Assembly (NCBI GenBank): GCA_964472545.1
Contig: CAYYNP010000348.1
Span: 1 to 9,905, forward strand
Direction of reading: 5' to 3'
DNA from: CAYYNP01 sp964472545
Lineage (GTDB): Bacteria > Planctomycetota > Planctomycetia > Pirellulales > Thermoguttaceae
DNA length: 9,905 nt
Part shown: positions 1 to 5,816 of the stretch, piece by piece
How the letters are laid out: the number at the start of each line of letters is the position of its first letter
How positions within the stretch are numbered: the first letter of the stretch is position 1
The notes under the pieces: generated by a model
What the model was told of the DNA's origin: nothing
The model's input: the letters and a program-made list of their open reading frames with translations, nothing else
The model's database searches: none
Position numbers and translations under genes: made by a program

Positions 1-231
1 CTCGGAGCCAGTCCCCTTTTTCCACTCCCGCGAATCGACTTTGCAGTTCTCCTGGCACGTGGCGCGGGCAGCGGCCACAGAAGTGATGCGGCAGCGGTGC
101 CCGGGCTGGAATCTGGGAACCCGCCAGAGTTGAGTGTGCCACTGCTTCGCAGAAACAGTGCTCTGCACGCGGGATGCGGGGCGGCACTGCTTCGGCAAAG
201 CAGTGGCACACGCGACCGTCAGCTCTCGAAA
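1..231. other. Non-coding leader of the window, repeat-bearing
   Basis: No convincing gene is visible here. Two of the plus frames have early stops, and the open one runs into the antisense of the DUF4349 gene, so it is treated as a shadow. The first ~30 bases contain GGAGCCAGTCCCC followed by a T-run. This resembles, from memory only, a short motif scattered through planctomycete genomes. Bases 134-211 hold a double-hairpin palindrome, annotated separately. The stretch is the 3' flank of the minus-strand lipoprotein gene. Confidence 0.5.
134..211. repeat. Double-hairpin palindromic repeat (family 1)
   Basis: The outer arms GTGTGCCACTGCTT (134-147) and AAGCAGTGGCACAC (198-211) are perfect 14-bp inverted repeats. 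Inside lie two 21-nt hairpin units that share their first ten bases, CACTGCTTCG. The unit at 185-205 has a perfect 8-bp stem and 5-nt loop. The unit at 140-160 has the same 5-nt loop and one C/A mismatch in an 8-position stem. The element lies 20 bp past the stop of the minus-strand lipoprotein gene. No T-tract follows, so a classical Rho-independent terminator is not supported. A REP-like dispersed element or a 3'-end RNA structure is more plausible (inference). Confidence 0.75.
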
Positions 232-1551
232 TCACTGCCGCGTGGTCGCCTGACGCACTCCGTCGACGTACTTCGCGAACGTGTCGACGGCCGCGGCAAA
301 TTCGACGGTCCGCACGGCCGCGTCGGACTTCCAGATCGGACCGTCCAGCACGTAAACGGCGATCAGGTAGCGGTGCGTGGTGCCGCGCATCACCACGTCA
401 AAGGTGAACTCCATGCCGTCGTGGCCGCGGCGATCCTCGACGGGCCGCTTCTCGACCAGCGCATAGCCGCGGTTGTTGACCAGGTCGTTCTCCAGCGCCT
501 TGGCCCAGAAGTCCAGCTTGCTTTGCCGCGAGACCTCGAACTGCCGGAGCCAGAGTTTCGACGCGTCGGGCGTGATCGCCTTGAGTTCCTCGCGGTCCTT
601 TTTGACGACCAGGAAGTCGTCCAACGGCCCGATCGAAATCCCGCCGGGCAACAACGACGACGCATCCGGTACGTTCAGCTTCTTCAGTTTCTCGGTGCCG
701 TCGACCGCTCCGAAGCTGCCGGTGAGGTTGTCGACGCCGACGCGGTTGATCCATGCAAACGGGCTGTCGTCTTCCGGGTAGCCGAACTTCGCCGACGGCG
801 AGCTGGACGTGAAGGTGACGTCGATCTTCGAGTAGGCGATCTTCTCGGAGAGTTCGCTGAGCGTGCCCTTGAGACCCTCGATCAGGGCCGTCAGACGCAG
901 CAACTCCGATTCAAGGCGGATCACGTCCTCGATCTCGTCGGCCTTTTCCAACAGCGCCAGCACGCGGCGCCGCGACCAGTCGGCCGTTTCGATCCGCAGG
1001 TTCAGATCGCGATACTCGCTGGTCACGTCTTCATTGCGAATCGACTGGCTGACGATGCTGCCGAAGTTGGGCATCAGGGCCACCAGGTCCTGGAATCCCG
1101 CGGCGGGAATTCGACAGACGACGTGGCGGTCTTGCCGCAACTCGAGATAGCCGCCGGCGTTTTCCACCGCCAGGACGAACCGCTCCAACGCCGCGTCCGC
1201 GTCGGGCGCCGCGATGCCGAAGATGGCCGAGTAAATCATCTGCCGGCCGGGCTGCGAGCGGTCGCCAATCGAAAGCGGGGACATCGGCGTAGCATTGGGC
1301 GAAGCCTCGGCGGAGGGCAGCGAAGGCAGGGCGATGCTTGCCGGCGGCATAGTGCCGGGACTTTCCGCGGAGTCACTCGAAGAACGACGGGACATACTAT
1401 AGCCACGCCCAAGTGATGAACCGCCGCCGAATCCTGAGAGCCCGCTGCCTCCGCTCCCGCTCAACAGTTGGCTGCAGCCACCGCTGGAGACGGCCATAAA
1501 GAGCACGCTCACCACGGCCAGCCACTTGCCCGCAACGGACGGATTTCGCAT
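232..1551 (-). CDS. DUF4349 domain lipoprotein
   Basis: This encodes a 439-residue predicted lipoprotein. The start at 1551 is chosen because GAGGTG (1556-1561) lies just upstream and because the next residues form a lipoprotein signal: short basic N-terminus, hydrophobic stretch 10-22, then S-G-G-C with the lipidated Cys at 26. A further upstream start would add 82 Arg/Pro-rich residues and begin inside a palindromic repeat. Residues 27-100 are a Ser/Gly/Pro-rich linker. Residues about 105-248 match DUF4349 as known: the GGY motif (133-135), the DVT-x-EYxDL segment (from 175), and a charged heptad-like helix (about 188-238) predicted to be a coiled coil. The family's role is unknown beyond envelope association. 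The C-terminal third (about 259-439) lacks the transmembrane segment often found in DUF4349 proteins and looks like an extra globular domain that I do not recognise. The gene is divergent from the GH123-like gene. Confidence 0.88.
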   Translation of the reverse strand: MRNPSVAGKWLAVVSVLFMAVSSGGCSQLLSGSGGSGLSGFGGGSSLGRGYSMSRRSSSDSAESPGTMPPASIALPSLPSAEASPNATPMSPLSIGDRSQPGRQMIYSAIFGIAAPDADAALERFVLAVENAGGYLELRQDRHVVCRIPAAGFQDLVALMPNFGSIVSQSIRNEDVTSEYRDLNLRIETADWSRRRVLALLEKADEIEDVIRLESELLRLTALIEGLKGTLSELSEKIAYSKIDVTFTSSSPSAKFGYPEDDSPFAWINRVGVDNLTGSFGAVDGTEKLKKLNVPDASSLLPGGISIGPLDDFLVVKKDREELKAITPDASKLWLRQFEVSRQSKLDFWAKALENDLVNNRGYALVEKRPVEDRRGHDGMEFTFDVVMRGTTHRYLIAVYVLDGPIWKSDAAVRTVEFAAAVDTFAKYVDGVRQATTRQ

Positions 1552-1555
1552 GACG

Positions 1556-1561
1556 CACCTC
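1556..1561 (-). promoter_or_regulatory. Ribosome binding site of the DUF4349 gene
   Basis: GAGGTG on the minus strand, with its GAGG core 6 nt from the ATG at 1551. It decides this start over the upstream one. Confidence 0.7.
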
Positions 1562-1572
1562 GCTGAGATGGA

Positions 1573-1594
1573 CGATCGCTTCGGATCGCGATCG
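1573..1594. promoter_or_regulatory. Inverted repeat upstream of the DUF4349 gene
   Basis: CGATCGC (1573-1579) and GCGATCG (1588-1594) form a perfect 7-bp stem with an 8-nt spacer. The 10-bp palindrome GATCGCGATC overlaps it at 1584-1593. It lies 22-43 bp upstream of the start codon, where an operator or 5'-UTR hairpin could act. Function is inferred from position only. Confidence 0.35.
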
Positions 1595-1728
1595 AGGACG
1601 GTTCGTGGCGACACCCGACCCATGCCACAAAGGCACCCCCCACCAGAGTGCCGCGAGACGCAAATAGGGCGGGATGGTAGCGTGAGGCGGGCCGTGGCAC
1701 AAGGGCAACGTGGGCCGGGCCGCGCAGA

Positions 1729-1757
1729 TTGACCACGGCTGAGCCGGGGCCGATAAT
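1729..1757 (+). promoter_or_regulatory. Sigma70-like promoter of the GH123-like gene
   Basis: TTGACC (1729-1734), a 17-bp spacer, then GATAAT (1752-1757): each hexamer matches 5 of 6 consensus bases. Predicted transcription start is near 1764. This would put the whole 62-bp palindrome into a 5' leader of about 95 nt. The -35 box overlaps the right arm of the GCCGTGG/CCACGGC inverted repeat, which could be an operator (inference). Confidence 0.5.
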
Positions 1758-1773
1758 CCGGGCGTGTGATTCG

Positions 1774-1835
1774 TATAGTAGGCGTCTTGCTCCGCAAGAC
1801 GTCATGACATCTTGCGGAGCAAGATGACTACTATA
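1774..1835. repeat. 62-bp nested palindrome (double hairpin, family 2)
   Basis: Arms 1774-1801 and 1808-1835 are 28-nt inverted repeats around the centre TCATGA, with three non-pairing positions, one of them G/T. Each arm is itself a hairpin: 1783-1801 (8-bp stem, loop TCC) and 1808-1826 (8-bp stem, loop GGA). The arms differ at the same stem pair, G1784-C1800 versus A1809-T1825, so each local hairpin stays fully paired. The outer ends read TATAGTAG. It lies between the promoter and the ribosome binding site of the downstream gene. A REP/MITE-like dispersed repeat or a structured leader RNA are the main options. Confidence 0.8.
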
Positions 1836-1860
1836 GGAAAGCCCCCTCAAGGAGATCGCG

Positions 1861-4800
1861 ATGCCCCGTGCTTCTATCAACTTCCCGGCGGCCATACTGC
1901 TGCTGACGTTGCTCTGCCCGATGGCGTCCGCCCAGTTCACGCCGATTGCCAATCCGCAACTCGACGCCGGCAGCGTCGATTCGCCCAACGGCTGGACGCT
2001 CTCCGACGGGCGGGGGCGTTGGGTCGATCGGCAATTGCTCGAGGTGACCGGCGACGGCGAGGACTCGAACTTCTGGCGCTGCGACTACCGCTTCGAGCCG
2101 ACGAAGCTCTACCGCTTCCAGTTCCGCGCCCGGGCACTTGGCGGCACCGGCACCGTCGTCTCCGGCCCGACGTTCGCCAACCGCGACCACCACGTCACCA
2201 CCGAATGGAAATGGTACGGCCACGTCTTCCGCGTGCCGGACAACGTCACCGACGGCTTCTTCCGCCTCGGGCAGTGGCACCATACGGGCACCGTGCAGTT
2301 TGATGCGGTGAGGCTGTGTCGGGTGGTGCCGGTGACGCGGACGGGAACGTGGTTTCTCAAGCTGGCCCCGTTTAGCGTACTGGTGGGCGGTGAGGGTGAG
2401 GTTTTCGGGGACCTCGAGAGAGAACCCTTCGATTGGCAGTATCGGTTTGTGGGCACGTTCGCCCACGAAGGCTCGAACTACCACCGCACACTGCACAGTG
2501 CGACTGCTGCGTTCAACAGCGATCGGTGGTGTTTCGGTCCCGGCAGTCAAGTCACGTACGTATTCTCCATTGCGCAATTGCTGCCATTCTTCGACACGCA
2601 GAGCACGCTGTTTGCGGAAGGAGACGAGTGGGCTGTCTTTCGACGCGCTGCAATCCGCTTCCATGTGAACTATCACGTGCGTGGTGAGTGTCGCGCAGAA
2701 GTCAGTACCGACGGAAAGCAGTGGCAGGAGGTTACTACGCTACATGGAGTTGGGACCGCGGAGGCTGCCATCCCCGAGAAACTGTACTCCGCTGAAACCA
2801 TCTACTTGCGCCTGCTCGGCGTCGATTCTAATGCCTCGTTCCAGGTCAACCGCGTTGAATTCGGTCAACTCGATGGTGCTTCGGCGACATGGGTGGGGAA
2901 TACGTGGTTTGCGGACATGGAGGCAGAAAGCCCGGACATCGCCATCAAGACGCTCGAACTGGACGACAGCCGCCCATCGGGGTGGCTCGCTTCCGTTGTC
3001 AAGACGCAAACTGAACTGCCGCCGCGCGAGTCCTTGCGCGTGCGCATCGGCGGCCAAGAACCAGACATCTTCGCCCATCGGGGTGGAAAGAGCTGGACTC
3101 GGCTGAACATCGTGGAACCAGGCACGAATACGATCCGGCTTGAGGCCTCGCTGCAAGGTGGCACACCCGCCAAGGCCGTGCTCCGATATGAATTGCCGGA
3201 GTATTACCGGGCCGATTACGGCAGCCTGCTCGTCAGCCGCGATGGTTGCGACGTGTGGTCGTGCGATGCCGCGCGAAAGGTGGCTCAGAAACGGCCGGCA
3301 CCGGAAAAGAAGGCCGCTGCCGCGACGCTTGCCGCGGCGCGAAACGACCGCGAAGCCGTTCAGTTGATCGTCAGACCGTTCCGCGATTGGAAGAACCTGA
3401 CGGCCCGCGCCGGTGTACTGAAGGGGCCTAACGGCGCCGTCATCCCCGCCGAGAACGTCACCGTGTCCCGCGTCGCCTACCACTTCGTCCACCATCCGAC
3501 CGACAAAACCGGCGTGCGCGATTGGTGGCCGGATGCGTTGCCGCCGCTGACCGAGCCGATCGATCTGGAGGGCGGCAGGAACCAGCCGTTGTGGATTCTG
3601 GTGCATGTGCCGGAGGACGCCGCCGCGGGCGACTATACGGGCACGGTTTCGCTGGAGGCCGAGGGTTTTGAGGCCGAGGTGCCGATCAAGCTGCACGTGT
3701 GGGACTTTGCGTTGCCTAAGGAGAATCACCTGGAAACGGCGTTCGGGCTGTCGCTGAACCCGATCTGTCATTACCACAAGCTGAAGACCGAGCCGCAGCG
3801 GCGGCAGGTTTGGGATATGTATATGCAGAGCTTTGCCGAGCATCGCATCAGCCCGTACGACCCCGTGCCGATGGATCGGATCGGCGTGAAGTTCCTGCCG
3901 GAGGCCGACCCGCCGCGGGCGGAGCTCGACTTCTCGGCGTTCGATCCGGCGTTTGCCCGGGCGGTTCAGAAGTTCAACGTCACCGGGCTGCGGCTGGGGC
4001 TCCGCGGCATGGGCGGAGGGACGTTCCATTCGCGGACGCCACCGAGTATCGAGGGATTCACGGAGGAGACGCCCGAGTACAAGGCCATGTTCACCAGTTA
4101 CGTCGGCCAGATCGAAGACCACTTCCGCCGCCGCGGCTGGCTCGACAAGGCGTATATCTACTGGTTCGACGAGCCGGCGCCGAAGGATTATGAGTTTGTG
4201 GCCAACGGCATGAAGCGGCTGAAGCAACACGCCCCCGGCTTGCGGCGGATGCTGACCGAAGAGCCGGCCGACAACGTCCTGGCCGGCACGGTCGATATCT
4301 GGTGCCCGGTCAGCTACAACTACAACCACGAAGAGGCCGAGAAGCGGCGTGCCGCGGGCGACAAGTTCTGGTGGTACGTCTGCTGCGGCCCGAAGGCCCC
4401 GTATTGCACGCTGTTCATCGACCATCCTGCCACGGAGTTGCGGGTTTGGCTGTGGCAGACGTGGCAGCGGAAGGTCGACGGCATCCTGGTTTGGAGCAGC
4501 AACTACTGGACCAGCAGCGCCGCCTTCCCCGACCCGGCCAAGCCGCAAAACCCGTACGAAGACCCGATGGGCTACGTCAGCGGCTATTCGACGCCGGCGG
4601 GCACGAAGCGCTACTGGGGCAACGGCGACGGCCGCTTCATCTACCCGCCCGAGTCGGCCGCCGTGCCGGGGCTTTCGGGGCCGGACCCGGTGATCGAGCC
4701 GCCGGTCTCCAGCATCCGTTGGGAGATGCTCCGCGAGGGGATCGAGGATTGGGAGTTCCTGTACCTGCTCCGCGAGCGGCTGGCCAAACACCGCGGCGAG

Positions 4801-4950
4801 CTATCGCCCGAACAGATCAAACGCTACGAGTCGCTGCTCGAGGTGCCCGAATCGATCACCAAAGACATGACCACGTTTACCACCGACCCCACGCCGATCT
4901 ACGCCCGACGGCGCGAGATTGCCGAAGCGATAGAACGGCTTGGGCCATAG
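1861..4950 (+). CDS. Secreted GH123-like / DUF4091 multidomain protein
   Basis: This encodes a 1029-residue exported protein, probably a glycan-acting hydrolase. The start follows AAGGAG at 1849-1854 and begins a signal peptide (hydrophobic 9-18, likely cleavage after Ala-Ser-Ala at 24). Residues about 25-155 look like a carbohydrate-binding jelly roll. Residues about 165-455 hold further beta-rich modules, including a discoidin-like stretch (about 265-335). Residues about 460-625 resemble the N-terminal beta-sandwich of GH123, and about 625-975 the barrel plus DUF4091 region. Within it, W-F-D-E-P carries Asp770-Glu771, which match the Asp-Glu catalytic pair of GH123 beta-N-acetylgalactosaminidases. 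Also seen are NGDG (921-924), R953 and E962-D963 of the family's LREGxED signature. Substrate is not shown by the sequence; a GalNAc-type glycan is the family-based guess. Codons in about 2290-3200 are less GC-ending than the rest, suggesting a different history for the middle modules. Confidence 0.85.
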   Translation: MPRASINFPAAILLLTLLCPMASAQFTPIANPQLDAGSVDSPNGWTLSDGRGRWVDRQLLEVTGDGEDSNFWRCDYRFEPTKLYRFQFRARALGGTGTVVSGPTFANRDHHVTTEWKWYGHVFRVPDNVTDGFFRLGQWHHTGTVQFDAVRLCRVVPVTRTGTWFLKLAPFSVLVGGEGEVFGDLEREPFDWQYRFVGTFAHEGSNYHRTLHSATAAFNSDRWCFGPGSQVTYVFSIAQLLPFFDTQSTLFAEGDEWAVFRRAAIRFHVNYHVRGECRAEVSTDGKQWQEVTTLHGVGTAEAAIPEKLYSAETIYLRLLGVDSNASFQVNRVEFGQLDGASATWVGNTWFADMEAESPDIAIKTLELDDSRPSGWLASVVKTQTELPPRESLRVRIGGQEPDIFAHRGGKSWTRLNIVEPGTNTIRLEASLQGGTPAKAVLRYELPEYYRADYGSLLVSRDGCDVWSCDAARKVAQKRPAPEKKAAAATLAAARNDREAVQLIVRPFRDWKNLTARAGVLKGPNGAVIPAENVTVSRVAYHFVHHPTDKTGVRDWWPDALPPLTEPIDLEGGRNQPLWILVHVPEDAAAGDYTGTVSLEAEGFEAEVPIKLHVWDFALPKENHLETAFGLSLNPICHYHKLKTEPQRRQVWDMYMQSFAEHRISPYDPVPMDRIGVKFLPEADPPRAELDFSAFDPAFARAVQKFNVTGLRLGLRGMGGGTFHSRTPPSIEGFTEETPEYKAMFTSYVGQIEDHFRRRGWLDKAYIYWFDEPAPKDYEFVANGMKRLKQHAPGLRRMLTEEPADNVLAGTVDIWCPVSYNYNHEEAEKRRAAGDKFWWYVCCGPKAPYCTLFIDHPATELRVWLWQTWQRKVDGILVWSSNYWTSSAAFPDPAKPQNPYEDPMGYVSGYSTPAGTKRYWGNGDGRFIYPPESAAVPGLSGPDPVIEPPVSSIRWEMLREGIEDWEFLYLLRERLAKHRGELSPEQIKRYESLLEVPESITKDMTTFTTDPTPIYARRREIAEAIERLGP

Positions 4951-4997
4951 AACGACGACCGGTGGTTCTCCCCACAAAGCCGCGACCGGTGGTCGCG
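4951..4997. repeat. Hairpin repeat family 3, copy A
   Basis: GACCGGTGGT occurs twice (4957-4966 and 4984-4993), 27 bp apart. The second unit forms a perfect hairpin, CGCGACC (4981-4987), loop GGT, GGTCGCG (4991-4997). It sits between the convergent ends of the GH123-like gene (stop 4950) and the small secreted-protein gene (stop 5054), where a bidirectional terminator could act. Neither side has a T-tract. The 26 bp at 4972-4997 match the reverse complement of 5714-5739 at 23 positions. Confidence 0.7.
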
Positions 4998-5053
4998 CCG
5001 GGCTAAACGAAAAACTCGCATCGTTCCGCCCGACTCAGCCGGCTCCACACACG

Positions 5054-5560
5054 CTACCGATCCTCGCCGCCGTACACGCGCTCGCTGCTGGCGATCCCAT
5101 CGTGCTGCAATCCGTGAGGGCGGTAGATCAGCGTCACTCGATAGCCGGTCCCATCCTTCAAATCATAGGCAAACAGCCCCGTACCGGTCAAGAACGGCAA
5201 CGCCAACTCCTGCGAACGGGCGAGTTGCGACCTCTGCTCCAGCCGATGTACGTAGCTCTCGCCGGGCTTCAGCTTGATGCTGGCCTTCAGCGGATCGACC
5301 TTCGCCACACCCACCGGCCGCACCACGTTGCCGTGCTGGTCCATCACCACGAAAGCGATCGCACAACGGTTGCGGGGGTGTTGCACCTCGACCTCCCCGG
5401 CAGAGATGTTCTTGATCGTGACCTGGATTTGGACGTCGCGGTGGCCCGAGGACCGAATCGGGGCCCAGTCGACCTCCAGTTCCGCGCCGTCGGCCGCCGA
5501 ATACGACGGCAAAACGGCCGTCCCGAGCAGCCCGGCAAACAAGACGGTTTTGTGCAACAT
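5054..5560 (-). CDS. Small secreted protein, Ig-like fold suspected
   Basis: This encodes 168 residues. The start at 5560 is preceded by GGGAGGA (5568-5574) at 7 nt and opens a signal peptide (hydrophobic 5-18, likely cut near Ser-Ala-Ala at about 19-22). An upstream in-frame start would add 84 residues crossing repeat copy B and is rejected. The mature part alternates beta-type segments such as VQIQVTIKNIS and AIAFVVMDQHGNVV with a LKPGESY turn. This pattern is typical of small Ig-like or BsuPI-like beta-sandwich domains that sit in the periplasm or on the surface. I do not recognise the family. There are no catalytic motifs; Cys is sparse. It is monocistronic, convergent with the GH123-like gene and divergent from the antiporter gene, and is flanked by the two inverted copies of hairpin repeat family 3. 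Confidence 0.78.
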   Translation of the reverse strand: MLHKTVLFAGLLGTAVLPSYSAADGAELEVDWAPIRSSGHRDVQIQVTIKNISAGEVEVQHPRNRCAIAFVVMDQHGNVVRPVGVAKVDPLKASIKLKPGESYVHRLEQRSQLARSQELALPFLTGTGLFAYDLKDGTGYRVTLIYRPHGLQHDGIASSERVYGGEDR

Positions 5561-5567
5561 CGACGGA

Positions 5568-5574
5568 TCCTCCC
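5568..5574 (-). promoter_or_regulatory. Ribosome binding site of the small secreted protein
   Basis: GGGAGGA on the minus strand, 7 nt from the ATG at 5560. It fixes the start at the signal peptide. Confidence 0.75.
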
Positions 5575-5713
5575 AGAGAGTGAGGCGAATGGGGAGCGCG
5601 GTCCTCAACGCGACCACCAGATTAGACGACACAGCGGCTCGCAGAGTTTCGTGCAACCGGCGGAATTCGACTAGGCGTAGGTTTGGGGACTGAGACGTGT
5701 TGGCAAGATTGGT

Positions 5714-5747
5714 TGCGACCACCGGTCGCAGCTTTGTAGTCCGGTGG
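5714..5747. repeat. Hairpin repeat family 3, copy B (inverted relative to A)
   Basis: A perfect 7-bp hairpin, TGCGACC (5714-5720), loop ACC, GGTCGCA (5724-5730), is followed by GCTTTGTAG. A second CCGGTGG unit (5741-5747) is an inverted match to CCACCGG (5719-5725). Compared with copy A in the same orientation, the first stem pair is T-A instead of C-G, so pairing is preserved. Copy B lies in the divergent spacer, 70 bp upstream of the likely antiporter start. Confidence 0.7.
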
Positions 5748-5764
5748 CGGCCGGTTGAAGACTC

Positions 5765-5773
5765 TGGTATCCT
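5765..5773 (+). promoter_or_regulatory. Possible extended -10 of the antiporter gene
   Basis: TGGTATCCT reads as TG-N-TATCCT, an extended -10 with four of six core matches. There is no recognisable -35 hexamer 17 bp upstream, so this is weak. It lies 43 bp before the proposed TTG start. Confidence 0.2.
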
Positions 5774-5805
5774 GCCTGCGGCAAAGGCGGATCCCGTCCG
5801 GCCGT

Positions 5806-5809
5806 GGAG
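5806..5809 (+). promoter_or_regulatory. Ribosome binding site deciding a TTG start
   Basis: GGAG ends 7 nt before the TTG at 5817, ideal spacing. I see no comparable site before the ATG at 5697. Confidence 0.5.
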
Positions 5810-5816
5810 CATTGCG

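Larger units (their letters stand above)
1552..1860. other. Divergent intergenic region, lipoprotein / GH123-like genes
   Basis: This 309-bp spacer separates two divergent starts. It holds the inverted repeat at 1573-1594 and a 7-bp inverted repeat GCCGTGG/CCACGGC (1691-1697, 1733-1739). It also holds a plus-strand promoter candidate (1729-1757) and a 62-bp nested palindrome (1774-1835). I see no convincing promoter hexamers for the minus-strand gene and no small gene. Confidence 0.6.

Noticed and set aside
97..1416. Plus-strand open frame of 439 codons
   Set aside because: It lies almost wholly antisense to the DUF4349 gene, is Arg/Val/Gln-rich with no recognisable domain, and runs through the double-hairpin repeat. 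It is a high-GC shadow.
1552..1797. N-terminal extension of the DUF4349 gene
   Set aside because: It adds 82 Arg/Pro-rich residues, starts inside the nested palindrome, and would bury the lipoprotein signal; a good ribosome binding site precedes 1551.
1804..1834. Promoter hexamers inside the palindrome (ATGACA and TACTAT)
   Set aside because: Spacing is 19 bp and the hexamers arise from the repeat's own symmetry; the 1729-1757 promoter is better.
2740..4791. Long minus-strand open frame of 683 codons
   Set aside because: It is antisense to the GH123-like gene, whose domains, signal peptide and catalytic motif are clear; composition is shadow-like.
4972..4997. Rho-independent terminator between convergent genes
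   Set aside because: The hairpin is strong but has no T-tract on either side and recurs at 5714 upstream of a gene, so it is annotated as a repeat.
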